Below are positions 7,483 to 16,694 of a stretch of DNA of 64,000 nucleotides, in pieces. Source of the DNA: an uncultured Alphaproteobacteria bacterium (lineage in GTDB: Bacteria > Pseudomonadota > Alphaproteobacteria > RF32 > CAG-239); contig CAJUCZ010000006.1 of the NCBI GenBank assembly GCA_910585375.1, positions 1 through 64,000 on the forward strand, in the 5' to 3' direction. Position 1 is the first letter of the stretch. Every line of letters begins with the position of its first letter. The notes below the pieces were generated by a model. The model was given only the letters and a program-made list of their open reading frames with translations. It was not told the origin of the DNA and did no database searches. A program made the position numbers and the translations under genes.

Positions 7483-9037
7483 TTTTCTTAATCTCCACTG
7501 TTCTAAAACGATAGGCTTTTAATTTATCGGACCAATAAGTCGGACTCATACCGGCTTTTAACTTAAGCTGCGTCAAAAATTCTTTTTTATCGGGAAACTC
7601 CTGCCACATGGCCGGCAAAAACAACCCCTGACGATTGCCGTCACGCAGAACAATCCCGTCCGTTTCCGGCTGCAGGAGGGCAAGCAGCCCGTCTTCACTG
7701 TCAAAATTCAAACGCTCATAATCCGTTAGAAAAGTAATCCTGATTTCCAAGTCGGCAAGTTCTTCCGGTTTAACGCTGTCAAATCGCACATCCTCCGAGG
7801 CCGCGGCTCGGGCATTTTCTGCCACATCAAGCACCACTGCCTGTTTGGCCCGCAAACTTCCTGCTTCCCCACGCATTGTCCCCTTGTTAAACAAGGTCAC
7901 AAACACTGCTCCTTTATCAAAAAGCTTTTCATGATATTTTTTACGGGAGGGCTTATATTTTTTACCATTCCGCAGCCATCTCTCCAAACTCTCTTCCGCC
8001 GCTTTTAACAAATCCTGCCCGTATTGTCCGACAAAAAGCCTGATGCTTTCAGCCTCCAGCTCAATAAGGGTCGGCAACATGTCCTTTTCTTTTTCCGGAG
8101 CGACATTAAGCCAGCTTTCATATTTCCAGTTTGCCTTGATTTCCTCTTCCGCCCCGTCATTACTGTAACCGTTAACCAGCAAAGACGTCATCCTCAGCTC
8201 CTTGGCAAAATGCAACGCCGTCTGAATTCCGGCATCTCCGCAAGGGCGTTTCCCAACCTTACCCCAATCCGGCATCTTCCCTTTTTCATCACTTTTTTGA
8301 ACCTGTTTCTGCTGTTCGTAATAAACAGACAAATCGGCAAAGAAAACAAAAAGTGTTTCATCATCATACAAATACGGCCTCAGGCCCTGCTCCAGTTCTT
8401 CAGCCGTCGTATTTCCGTAAATAACCGGCAACACGGAAAAATTCTGATTGATTTTCTTTAAAAAGAACAGATGTTTTTTCCAATAATCCTGATTTTTCCA
8501 AACCGCTTCGCTTTTCTTCCAGCCATAAGCCTTTGCCGCACGCACCATATCCGCATTGACAGGGACATTTCCTTGCGGCATAGACAACGCCTGAAAAAAC
8601 GGCAGATAGATACCGGTAATTTTCGCCCCGCATTCCGGAATTAACAAAATGACATTCTTAAACTTTTTGCCGGTCTGAGCCAACCGCCAATAAGCCTTGG
8701 CCGTAACATCGGCAGAATGCTTATAACCATTTTGCGGCACAACCAAAATCTTCGGCAACACGTTCTGACGCTTATAGCCGGAGCCGAAATAATAACCGGT
8801 ATCCTGATTGCCGTCGGGAGCTTTTTTCAGATAAAACCAACTGGCGACCGCCGGCAGCTCATACTTTTCCAATTCATCATACTGCGGAATATAATCATTG
8901 ATTTTCTCGGCGTTGGAGGACAAATGCGCATACAAATAGTCATAATTGAGCCAAAGCAGCAACGCTCCTGCAATTCCCCAAAAAACATAATAAAAGACAC
9001 TGTGTTTTTTAACATTTTCATCACTGTCAATATTCAT
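7472..9037 (-). CDS. Membrane-anchored MEMO1-AMMECR1 fusion (AmmeMemoRadiSam A and B domains)
   Basis: This 521-residue protein has a single transmembrane segment at about 13-36, a MEMO1-like domain at about 94-300 and an AMMECR1-like domain at about 340-515. In the MEMO part, PQNGY (101-105) stands where PHAGY is usual, PECGAK (134-139) where the second His lies, and PCGDAG (265-270) keeps the conserved Cys, so two metal-ligand histidines are missing. In the AMMECR1 part TMRGEAGSL (387-395) replaces the usual LRGCIGS. In many genomes MEMO1, AMMECR1 and a radical SAM protein are neighbours (AmmeMemoRadiSam system); no radical SAM gene is present here. It overlaps the metallopeptidase gene by 11 bases. 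The biochemical role is unknown. Confidence 0.75.
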   Translation of the reverse strand: MNIDSDENVKKHSVFYYVFWGIAGALLLWLNYDYLYAHLSSNAEKINDYIPQYDELEKYELPAVASWFYLKKAPDGNQDTGYYFGSGYKRQNVLPKILVVPQNGYKHSADVTAKAYWRLAQTGKKFKNVILLIPECGAKITGIYLPFFQALSMPQGNVPVNADMVRAAKAYGWKKSEAVWKNQDYWKKHLFFLKKINQNFSVLPVIYGNTTAEELEQGLRPYLYDDETLFVFFADLSVYYEQQKQVQKSDEKGKMPDWGKVGKRPCGDAGIQTALHFAKELRMTSLLVNGYSNDGAEEEIKANWKYESWLNVAPEKEKDMLPTLIELEAESIRLFVGQYGQDLLKAAEESLERWLRNGKKYKPSRKKYHEKLFDKGAVFVTLFNKGTMRGEAGSLRAKQAVVLDVAENARAAASEDVRFDSVKPEELADLEIRITFLTDYERLNFDSEDGLLALLQPETDGIVLRDGNRQGLFLPAMWQEFPDKKEFLTQLKLKAGMSPTYWSDKLKAYRFRTVEIKKNGN

Positions 9038-9103
9038 CCGCCAGACTTTCCTGCTCTGTTTTGTTTCTGCCGGATATTAGAACACGCCGACCTTAAAATT
9101 TTG

Positions 9104-9796
9104 CTAATTTTTACCGCTCAGAGCCGCATAAAAGTGCACAAAATCATCAAAATACCGTATTTTTTCCGGTTCTTCCGTCTCCGTATGCCATATATCTTCG
9201 CCAATCCGGATTGGTAGGGCATGCGCCGCCTTCGCGCAATTGCTGTCCATTGGGCTGTCCCCGACCATCCAAACCTCCTCGGGAGAAATCTCGTCCGGTC
9301 GCAAATACCCGCTCAAAGCATAAAAAATATGCTCGGGATACGGCTTGTCATGTTCGGCTTCATGCCCGCATACGATTTTTTCAAACATCGCAGGATCAAA
9401 AAGCAACGGCAGCTCATAATCCAAAAGCCGGCGGTCTTTATTGCTCATAATCATCATCTTAACCCGGCGGGCCGCCAAAAAGTCTAACACCTGCCGAACC
9501 CCGTCAAACGTTGAAATCAGATCTTTCACATGCTGCAAATAAACCTCGGCATAACGGGCATAAATTTCCTCAGCTCTGCCGCCGAAAAAAATCGGAAAAT
9601 TATCTTTGAAAGACAAATCGTGATTCCTGTTCCGGCATACTTCCTCCCATACCGGCAATCCCTTTTCGGCAAGCACCTGCCTGATGGCAAACAACAAAGC
9701 CGGACGGCTGTCGGCCAAAGTATTGTCCCAGTCAAAAATCACAAAACGGACTTTCCCGAGTGGCAGCGGTTTGTTTCTCATCTCAAAATTTTCCAT
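9104..9796 (-). CDS. HAD-superfamily phosphatase (phosphoglycolate phosphatase-like)
   Basis: The 230-residue product has HAD motif I FDWDNTLAD near residue 20, with the nucleophile and acid Asp, motif II SNK near 118, a motif III Lys in HDKPYPEH, and motif IV GDSPMD near 179-184. A helical cap lies between motifs I and II, as in the Gph/PGPase group. These enzymes hydrolyse phosphoglycolate or similar small phosphomonoesters; the substrate cannot be read from the sequence. GGAAGAG lies 9 bases before the ATG. It follows serS on the same strand after a perfect hairpin. Confidence 0.85.
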   Translation of the reverse strand: MENFEMRNKPLPLGKVRFVIFDWDNTLADSRPALLFAIRQVLAEKGLPVWEEVCRNRNHDLSFKDNFPIFFGGRAEEIYARYAEVYLQHVKDLISTFDGVRQVLDFLAARRVKMMIMSNKDRRLLDYELPLLFDPAMFEKIVCGHEAEHDKPYPEHIFYALSGYLRPDEISPEEVWMVGDSPMDSNCAKAAHALPIRIGEDIWHTETEEPEKIRYFDDFVHFYAALSGKN

Positions 9797-9845
9797 CTGT
9801 TAATTCTCTTCCAGAAGTAATTAAATTTTGCCGGTTTTCAAGATA

Positions 9846-9875
9846 GCAATAATGCCCGTCTCCGGGCATTATTGC
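9846..9875. repeat. Perfect 13-bp hairpin between serS and the HAD gene
   Basis: GCAATAATGCCCG and its exact inverse at 9863-9875 flank a 4-base loop TCTC. No T run follows on either strand, so it is either a weak terminator behind serS or an mRNA-stabilising or processing hairpin. Confidence 0.6.
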
Positions 9876-9891
9876 AATTACATCAGCTGAA

Positions 9892-11181
9892 CTATGCGGC
9901 CTTTCCTTTTCCGATAACGGTTTTTCCCCCCATATAAGGCTGAAGTTTGGCCGGAATATTCACCGTTCCGTCCGCATTCTGATGATTTTCCAACAACGGA
10001 ACCAAAACCCGCGGCGTAGCCACGCCGGTATTGTTCAAAGTATGAACAAACTTGACCTTGCCGTCAGCGTTGTCTCGATAACGCAGATTTGTACGGCGGG
10101 CCTGCCATTCCGTAATATTGGAACAACTGTGGGTTTCACGGTAACAATTTTGCGTCGGCACCCAGGCTTCCAAATCGTATTGACGATATTTCGGCGCCCC
10201 CATATCTCCGGTACAAACCTCCAAAACCTGATACGGAAGCTCCAAATCCTGCAATACTTCTTCCGAAATCGCCAACAGCTTCTGATGCCATTTCTCGCTT
10301 TCGTCAATGTCATTTTTACAAATAACAAACTGTTCTGTTTTCATAAACTGGTGAACACGGGTCAGACCGCGGGTGTCTTTCCCGGCGGCACCGGCCTCTC
10401 GGCGAAAGCAAGGAGAAAATCCGGCATATAAAATCGGCAGTTCGTTTTCATTCAAAATCTCATCTGCCCGCAGAGAGTTTAAAATAAGCTCGGCCGTACC
10501 GGACAGATAAATGTCATCAGCCGGCATATAATAAATTTCATCACGGGAAAACGGCAGATACCCCTGTCCGTATAACGGCCTTTCTTTGGAAATGGACGGC
10601 ACTGTAATAGTGGTAAAACCGTGAGCGGCCAACTTGTCCAATACCATCATGTGAATAGCCAGCTCCAACTTTGCCAGCTCGTTTTTAATGGCATATGTAC
10701 GGGCACCTGAAACTTTGGCGATTCGCTCCATTTCGCTCCAGTCATTAAGTTCCATCAGTTCAACATGGTCACGGGGCGCAAACTCAAACTTGCGCGGCTC
10801 ACCTACCTTGCGTCTGACCACATTTGCGGAATCATCTGGACCGACCGGACTTTGCGGACTGGGCATATTCGGCATTCTGAGCATAATCTCGTCAAATTTG
10901 GCCTTGACCGCATCAAGCTCTTCCAGCTCTTTTTTCAGCTCTTCGCCGATTTCCTTACTCTTGGCAATAATCGCCGGCCGTTCTTCGGCAGAAGCGGATT
11001 TAATGGCATTACTGAGCTTGTTTTTCTCTTCCGATTTTGCCTGTGATGAGGTCTTAAGCTTATTCATCTCAAGATACAGACTTTCCAATTCATCCAGGCT
11101 GATTACCTTGCCATAGCCCTTTTTATCCAGTCCTTCCTGAATAAGCGGCTTATTCTCAATAATGTATTTTATATCCAACAT
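9892..11181 (-). CDS. serS: Seryl-tRNA synthetase
   Basis: SerS charges tRNA-Ser with serine in the cytoplasm. The 429-residue protein has the N-terminal antiparallel coiled coil (about 30-105) that grips the long variable arm of tRNA-Ser, followed by the class II catalytic core. Core motifs seen are motif 2 FRREAGAAGKDTRGLTRVHQF and the C-terminal motif 3 region NNTGVATPRVLVPLLENH. Length is standard for bacteria. AGGA lies about 10 bases before the ATG. Transcribed alone or together with the HAD phosphatase. Confidence 0.97.
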   Translation of the reverse strand: MLDIKYIIENKPLIQEGLDKKGYGKVISLDELESLYLEMNKLKTSSQAKSEEKNKLSNAIKSASAEERPAIIAKSKEIGEELKKELEELDAVKAKFDEIMLRMPNMPSPQSPVGPDDSANVVRRKVGEPRKFEFAPRDHVELMELNDWSEMERIAKVSGARTYAIKNELAKLELAIHMMVLDKLAAHGFTTITVPSISKERPLYGQGYLPFSRDEIYYMPADDIYLSGTAELILNSLRADEILNENELPILYAGFSPCFRREAGAAGKDTRGLTRVHQFMKTEQFVICKNDIDESEKWHQKLLAISEEVLQDLELPYQVLEVCTGDMGAPKYRQYDLEAWVPTQNCYRETHSCSNITEWQARRTNLRYRDNADGKVKFVHTLNNTGVATPRVLVPLLENHQNADGTVNIPAKLQPYMGGKTVIGKGKAA

Positions 11182-11377
11182 CTTACAACTGTCCTAAAAT
11201 TTTAATTAATTCTATCGGACTGTTAGAGTAGCAATTTTACAAATAAATACAACACAAAAATGCAGTCTGTATACGAAAATATGCAAGAAGGAAGCGATTC
11301 GTATTTCACGCCGCATTGCCCCGTTCTTGCCGGCCTTTTATTCTTCCGCTTTTTCCTGCCCCGCATCAATCGTAGAA

Positions 11378-11405
11378 AAAGGGAGAAAATGTATTTTCTC
11401 CCTTT
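11378..11405 (-). terminator. Intrinsic terminator after the secreted protein gene
   Basis: A 13-bp stem AAAGGGAGAAAAT / ATTTTCTCCCTTT with a 2-base gap is followed on the minus strand by TTTTTC. It lies just after the stop of the gene at 11411. Confidence 0.85.
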
Positions 11406-11410
11406 CCCGT

Positions 11411-12235
11411 CTAGTTTCCGATATTAAGATTAACCTTATTCCAGCCGCCGGTTTTCTTTTCCTCCTGCGGTTTTCCGTCTTCCCAACCGCGGACAGGCTG
11501 CTTTCGTTTGTTAATCAGCGCTTTTTGCTCTTCCGTCTGTGCCACCCCAACCGGCAAAAGCTGGTTCAGCAAAGCCGGCGATACAAAATCCTGCCGTTTT
11601 TTCAACATTGGATTAACAATACTGTCAACTTTATCGGCAGACGGTTTCAGATTAAAAGTTCTCACGGCGCCCCCGTAAAAAACCGAAAGAGAATGGCAGG
11701 GGGAAGACAACAACACATCGGTATTATCCACGCCGCGCACAAACCGCAGCATGATCCGCGGATTGATAATGCAGTTTTCAGTTTTTTCAAAATCCACATT
11801 TCCGGCCGTTTTCAAAAAGCTGTCTACCACATCTTTCTGCTGCTCTTTGCTCAAAACACCGCAAAAACCTTTCAGCGCCATACCGTCCAAGTTATAGCCG
11901 GAATACGTATTGCTGCGGCTGGCCACTTCATAACAAAAAACCTGTTCGGCATCCGTAATATTTTCCAGCGCCGGCCGGCCTATACCGTCAACAATCGGCT
12001 GCAGCACTTCGCCTTTGGCAGCTTTCTGCCCGCCGGTTTCAGCAGCTTGCACCGTTTTTTCACCGTCCCTGCGCCAACCGTCCTTATCTCCCTGAAAAGA
12101 CTGTACGCCTTCGGCCTCTGCTCCCAACCCCGACAATTCGTCAGCCACGCCGCCGGAAAAATCATCAACAGCCTGAACCTCTGAAAGCACACAAAATATT
12201 CCTGCTACTGTCAGCACAAACAATCTGTTCATCAT
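11411..12235 (-). CDS. Secreted protein of unknown function
   Basis: The 274-residue product has a cleavable signal peptide (hydrophobic 4-18, likely cut after SEVQA). The mature part starts with a Gly/Asp/Glu-rich region, then a more structured segment (about 95-220) with four cysteines, and ends in a basic, Trp-containing tail. I do not recognise a family. GGGAGAT precedes an ATG-ATG start. A terminator follows, so it is a single gene. Its position next to the pilus genes may be coincidental. Confidence 0.7.
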   Translation of the reverse strand: MMNRLFVLTVAGIFCVLSEVQAVDDFSGGVADELSGLGAEAEGVQSFQGDKDGWRRDGEKTVQAAETGGQKAAKGEVLQPIVDGIGRPALENITDAEQVFCYEVASRSNTYSGYNLDGMALKGFCGVLSKEQQKDVVDSFLKTAGNVDFEKTENCIINPRIMLRFVRGVDNTDVLLSSPCHSLSVFYGGAVRTFNLKPSADKVDSIVNPMLKKRQDFVSPALLNQLLPVGVAQTEEQKALINKRKQPVRGWEDGKPQEEKKTGGWNKVNLNIGN

Positions 12236-12327
12236 ATCTCCCTCACGTTATCCTTATTTCTGATATAACGTAATCATTATAAAACAAAATTCCATCCAAA
12301 ACCTTAACATACCGAAAAATCCCCAAG

Positions 12328-12354
12328 AAAAAAACCTCCGCACTGCTGCAGAGG
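12328..12354 (-). terminator. Intrinsic terminator of the pilus operon
   Basis: On the minus strand an 8-bp stem CCTCTGCA / TGCGGAGG (one G-T pair) with a GCAG loop, at 12354-12335, is followed by seven T residues. It lies 15 bases after the pilV-like stop. Confidence 0.85.
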
Positions 12355-12368
12355 CCTTTTTCTGATGA

Positions 12369-15197
12369 TTAGAACGGATCGTTATATTTAAGCGTCGGAT
12401 CATTCAGACGATCAACATAACCACTGTCTTTGCTGGTATAACCAACCCTTACTTTCGTCAACTGGTCATAACGGTCAACCAGTGTATCATTGTTAAAATC
12501 GCCTATATTCTTACGACGGTTAAAATAACAATAGACATTGGAGATTCCTACAATCTGTTTGTTCCAGACCTCAAACAGGTTCCAGATAACGTCATCGTCA
12601 GCCCAGCCAGACCCCAGACCAATTTCTTCGGCATATTTCTGATAGTCCTTCGCCGGATACAGGAAGCCGATTGCCGCATTCCAACCATAACTGGTACCGC
12701 CGGTATCTTTGACCGAAACAAAAGACGTGTTCAACCAGGTGCTCTTTTGAAAAGTCAGCGCTTTCTTATACCCGTCGTAGCCATTATCTATGGCATCAGA
12801 ACCATCCCAAAGCAATGAATTCGGATCTCGGTTGATTTGCAACTCAATCTCATTTGCCGCACCGCTGCTTTTTTCAACCGGGTGTCCGGCCTGAGCCATT
12901 GCCCAGCTGATCGGGCTCAAAGTCGCCACCTTCAAATACCCCGGCGGACAAGTCGGCGCCGGCACAAAACCAAGCCACGGGCTGGTCTCGCACTTAAAAG
13001 TCGAAGAAGCACAACTTTTTACATAACTTTTGGTCTTAATTGTTCCGGAACCGAACAGCGCCGATGTATCCAGCGGAAACGAGTTAGGAGCGTCCGGCGT
13101 ACCGTTTCCTGACATCAGCCAGTTCAGAGAACCGCCGCCGGCTTTGCAGTCTTTGTTCGCACAGTATGTACCGTCCAAAACATAAATACCCTTATTGATA
13201 AAGTCCGGCAGAATATCGCTCAGTCTGGCACCGCCGCGCGTTACCAGTTTAATGTCATGCATAACCGAAGTATATGCCGGATTAACCTGATACTCGTCAT
13301 ACAGCGTCTTGCCGGAACTGCTCCTGTAACTGGCAGAATAAGCCGTCATATCCAACGGTACATTACTCACCAGACGGTCTGCCTTGATATAACCGTTCGG
13401 ATCACTCTTATCGGACGTAGCATCATTGTTCCGCGCAATTTCAATCACGCCTTTGCGCACATAAACGCTGGCATCCGGCTTGGTACCGTCGGTATAATTT
13501 GTATCAATGGCAAAAATCTTGTCACCGGCCGCAGAAGAAGCAATAAAATTGGCATCATTCATAACTTTGACTTCCTTATCTGCCGGATTCACTTCAAAAA
13601 TCGTTTTATCCAAATCATTCTGAACCGTCAAAGTAGCATTGTTAACCTCAACATTCGGCATTGTCCCCGTACTGTCGACAACCAAAGTTCCGGTTCCGTC
13701 GCCGACCGCAAAATGCGGCGTATCGGCATAAACTTCATCCGCCTTCATTTTAATCAGCTCGTCCGCAACCGAAAAACCGCCCAGACCATCCGGATCACCA
13801 ACCATAAAATTGTTAACCAGAATATTCACACTGTCAGGGTCGGCCACAAAGTTAAAAGCTCCCATACAGTTCCCCTGGGCATCGCGCTGCTGACAGCCTG
13901 CACGAAGCCGGTTTTTAACATCAAGATCTTCCATGTCGACCGGTTTGTCAAATTTAACCTCATCCCGAAAACGCGCCGGCCCGTTCACACCCAGAACATA
14001 ATATGGATCATAATCTTTAGGCATGTCGCCGACAACCAGATTCTTCAAATTAGAGGTTCCTTCAACCGTCAGATTTGCATTGATCGTTGTATTACCGGCA
14101 TCATCAACCCTGAAGTTTCCGCCGCCGGCGGTCAGGCTTCCGGTAATTTCGGCGCTGCCGGCTTTCAGCAGTTCCTTAATCGTTGCCGTCAGAGCCTCCA
14201 AATGGCCTCCGATAGTAGCATCACCGGTCACGTCAAGCTTGCCGCCTACGGTAGCGTCTCCGCCCACATCAAATTTTCCGTCGACATTACCGTTTCCGCC
14301 TACGTCAATATTTCCGCCGATATTGGCATTACCGGAACCTTCAATGGTCAAACCGCTGCCGTCTTTCAATAAAATCGCCTGATCTTTGTTATCCAGATTT
14401 TTTCCGGTCACAATCATCTGCTTCACGTCTTCAATGTTATGATCACCCATATAAAGCGTAGTTTCCATAGTGTTCAGCCACGGTTCTTCTTCCATCCTCA
14501 CACGATGCAAAACATTCTCACCGCTGTTGTTGCCGTTGGAAATCGCCCGAATGGAAGTGGCCATGATGGTGTTTTCTTTTAAATTTGCCGGTTTCAATTT
14601 AAAATCGGCCGGATCAATCGTCCAAACTCCTTGCACACCTTGAATAACTTTCTTCTTATCCGCTCCTGTGCGATAAATACCGGCATTTGTACCAATCATC
14701 GAAGCAATACGCGAGGCTCTGAGAATAGGCATTTCCTGCGTTTCCGCCGGCGTAGTCACCAGCAATGCCGTCAAATCATGACGCTCGCCACTGTCAAAGT
14801 CGCGTTTTTTAACAATAACTTCCATGTTTTTAAAAGTTTTTGAACTGGCATTAAAACCATAAGGCAGATATTCGCAAAAATGCTCAAGCGGCACGGACTC
14901 GACCCCGCCGGAAAAATTATAGGTTTGACTTGTCGCCCCGGCACAATTTGATGTGACTTTTTTAGAACCGTCCCCCAACCCGACAATAGTGTTGTAATTG
15001 TCAGACAGATAAGTGTCAATCCCTTCCATCACAATGCGGACTTGTCCGGCAGCATTGATGTCCTGCAGCTCGGTTGTCCTTTCCGCCGCTTTTTTGTAAA
15101 GCATCGGAGTAACCATGGCAATCAGGCCCAACATGGCCATTGCCTCAATCAGCAGGCTTCCTTCCTGCGATTTTTTTTCATCAAAAACCCGAACCAT
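12369..15197 (-). CDS. PilV-like (shufflon-type) pilus tip protein with repetitive stalk
   Basis: The 942-residue protein has a type IV prepilin signature near the N-terminus (EG followed by SLLIEAMAMLGLIAMV) and then an N-terminal domain that resembles the Bac_shufflon region of IncI PilV (helix with YLSDNYNTI, later a pilin-like globular part). Residues about 280-380 form tandem repeats built on GGN/GGD-xxVGG units such as DATVGGKLDV, which look like a beta-helical fibre. The C-terminal third is Cys-containing and globular and would be the tip. I chose the ATG at 15197, preceded by GAGGAG, over one 15 bases upstream. It follows the PilM-like gene by about 17 bases and is followed by a terminator. 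No shufflon recombinase or inverted segments were seen. Confidence 0.7.
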   Translation of the reverse strand: MVRVFDEKKSQEGSLLIEAMAMLGLIAMVTPMLYKKAAERTTELQDINAAGQVRIVMEGIDTYLSDNYNTIVGLGDGSKKVTSNCAGATSQTYNFSGGVESVPLEHFCEYLPYGFNASSKTFKNMEVIVKKRDFDSGERHDLTALLVTTPAETQEMPILRASRIASMIGTNAGIYRTGADKKKVIQGVQGVWTIDPADFKLKPANLKENTIMATSIRAISNGNNSGENVLHRVRMEEEPWLNTMETTLYMGDHNIEDVKQMIVTGKNLDNKDQAILLKDGSGLTIEGSGNANIGGNIDVGGNGNVDGKFDVGGDATVGGKLDVTGDATIGGHLEALTATIKELLKAGSAEITGSLTAGGGNFRVDDAGNTTINANLTVEGTSNLKNLVVGDMPKDYDPYYVLGVNGPARFRDEVKFDKPVDMEDLDVKNRLRAGCQQRDAQGNCMGAFNFVADPDSVNILVNNFMVGDPDGLGGFSVADELIKMKADEVYADTPHFAVGDGTGTLVVDSTGTMPNVEVNNATLTVQNDLDKTIFEVNPADKEVKVMNDANFIASSAAGDKIFAIDTNYTDGTKPDASVYVRKGVIEIARNNDATSDKSDPNGYIKADRLVSNVPLDMTAYSASYRSSSGKTLYDEYQVNPAYTSVMHDIKLVTRGGARLSDILPDFINKGIYVLDGTYCANKDCKAGGGSLNWLMSGNGTPDAPNSFPLDTSALFGSGTIKTKSYVKSCASSTFKCETSPWLGFVPAPTCPPGYLKVATLSPISWAMAQAGHPVEKSSGAANEIELQINRDPNSLLWDGSDAIDNGYDGYKKALTFQKSTWLNTSFVSVKDTGGTSYGWNAAIGFLYPAKDYQKYAEEIGLGSGWADDDVIWNLFEVWNKQIVGISNVYCYFNRRKNIGDFNNDTLVDRYDQLTKVRVGYTSKDSGYVDRLNDPTLKYNDPF

Positions 15198-15214
15198 TGT
15201 TTTTCTCCTCATCC

Positions 15215-15883
15215 TTACTCAAACGGGGTCACATAAACCAGACAACGGTTACAGTTCGCACAGGCGCAAGTTGTGCTGAAATTGCCGTTATCAACCACAT
15301 AATTGGGAATATATACCATAGTATCTTCTCGTCCTTTTACCGCCATTTTATAATTTTTGTCACCGCTGTGGCCGCCGGAGGCTGCATCAGACGCATCCAA
15401 ATGTACGGCATAGCCGAAGCTGGTATCCATTCCCAAAATATTTTGCGAAGCCTTTAACAAATCGTTTGTCGGCGTATTCGAACTCAGATTAAGCCATTTT
15501 TGCGGAATATACCCGTATGTTATCAAATACCTCATGGCATCGGGAGAGGTACAGTCGCCAATTCCCTGATCCCAGTTGTCTTTTCTCAGGCAATACACCT
15601 CGGTGGTAAAACCCCCGTCACAATTATAACCGACCGGCAGATAATCTTCCAAATCAGTATCGCAGCCCAATGTTCCGGATGTATAGGTAATAACATCGCT
15701 GCCGTTCCGCGGCGGTGTTCTCTGGCGAATATAATCCCTGGCCGCACGCTGCTGAACGACCAGCTGCGAAACGACAACCTCAGCCTGCGGCTCAATCTTA
15801 ATTTCCCGCATATCTCCGCGGACAGAAAGATTATATGAATATAACAACACCATAAAGGTTGCCAAAATCATCCAGATATACAT
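15215..15883 (-). CDS. PilM-like minor pilus protein (tentative)
   Basis: The 222-residue product starts with a transmembrane segment (about 2-18, YIWMILATFMVLLYSY) followed by an amphipathic helix (EVVVSQLVVQQRAARDYIRQ) of the kind seen in PilM of type IVb thin pili. After that comes a Cys-containing periplasmic part with a CACANCNRC cluster near the C-terminus. It lies immediately upstream of the PilV-like gene on the same strand, which supports a pilus role. The family call rests on N-terminal architecture only; a minor pilin or a pilus assembly protein would fit as well. The ribosome binding site is weak (TTTAGGCA). Confidence 0.5.
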   Translation of the reverse strand: MYIWMILATFMVLLYSYNLSVRGDMREIKIEPQAEVVVSQLVVQQRAARDYIRQRTPPRNGSDVITYTSGTLGCDTDLEDYLPVGYNCDGGFTTEVYCLRKDNWDQGIGDCTSPDAMRYLITYGYIPQKWLNLSSNTPTNDLLKASQNILGMDTSFGYAVHLDASDAASGGHSGDKNYKMAVKGREDTMVYIPNYVVDNGNFSTTCACANCNRCLVYVTPFE

Positions 15884-16154
15884 TGCCTAAAGTTCCCAAA
15901 AAACTGTTTTTCATTATTTATAATAGCACCAAATACTCAAAATTCATAACAAAAAACAGCCGGCTTGCGCAGAATTCACAAAACTGTAACAACAAATTAT
16001 CATCGAACTTATCATAAAAAACATAATTAAAGGTTAAAATCGCCGTTTTCCGCCGTTTTTTTTGAAGTTTAATTTGATAAGTGCGTTTTTTACATTTATT
16101 TCTGTAAAAAATGTTCTAAAATAAGTCAGATTGCGAAAACAACGGAGTACTCTG
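15884..16154. other. Divergent intergenic region, pilus and flagellar promoters expected
   Basis: This is a 271-base AT-rich region between the divergent pilus and flagellar genes. It contains an inverted repeat TTTTTTACA / TGTAAAAAA (16086-16094 and 16103-16111) just upstream of fliL that could be an operator. No promoter was identified with confidence and no RNA gene was seen. Confidence 0.4.
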
Positions 16155-16676
16155 ATGGCCGGCTTAAATGATTTTGATGATGACCTTAAAGACAATCCTT
16201 ATACCCGGAAAGACAACAAAAAAATTTTGTTGTTTCTGGTACCGGCACTGATTGTCATCGGCATAATCGTCGGATTGTATTTTTTGTTTATTCCGAAAGC
16301 GGATAATTCAGAAAACCGCGGTTACAGCATTGTTGAAAAAGAAGAAAACGACACCAAAACAATTACCGTTTTTTATGATTTGCCGGAAATTTCCGTTCAG
16401 CTCCAAAGCGCGGATTCGCAAAACGCCGTGGTTAAAATCAAAATTAATATTGAACTTTCCAAAATGGAAGATATAAAAACTATAGAAAGCCTTATGCCGC
16501 AAATCACCGATGCCGCCGTCACTCATATTTCGGAACTTTCCCGAAATGAGATCAGCGGTGCCGAAGGTCTGTACTGGCTTAAGGAAGAGCTCCTGTACCG
16601 GTTGTCGCTGATTGCCGCACCGGTAAAAATTTCAAACCTGAACTTCAAACGGTTTGAAATCCAGAAAACTAACTAA
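16155..16676 (+). CDS. fliL: Flagellar basal-body protein FliL
   Basis: FliL surrounds the stator in the inner membrane and supports motor torque. The 173-residue protein has a short cytoplasmic N-terminus, one transmembrane helix at about 24-46 and a periplasmic domain with FYDLPEISVQL near 70-80 and the C-terminal NLNFKRFEIQ. Length and order match the family. The ATG at 16155 has GGAG 7 bases upstream; a TTG at 16131 in frame lacks one. It opens the flagellar run and precedes fliM by 18 bases, the usual order. Confidence 0.88.
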   Translation: MAGLNDFDDDLKDNPYTRKDNKKILLFLVPALIVIGIIVGLYFLFIPKADNSENRGYSIVEKEENDTKTITVFYDLPEISVQLQSADSQNAVVKIKINIELSKMEDIKTIESLMPQITDAAVTHISELSRNEISGAEGLYWLKEELLYRLSLIAAPVKISNLNFKRFEIQKTN

Positions 16677-16694
16677 AAGCTAAGGGGAAAGCTT

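Noticed and set aside
13257..14372. Open frame of 371 codons opposite the PilV-like gene
   Set aside because: Antisense of a repetitive region, no start signal.
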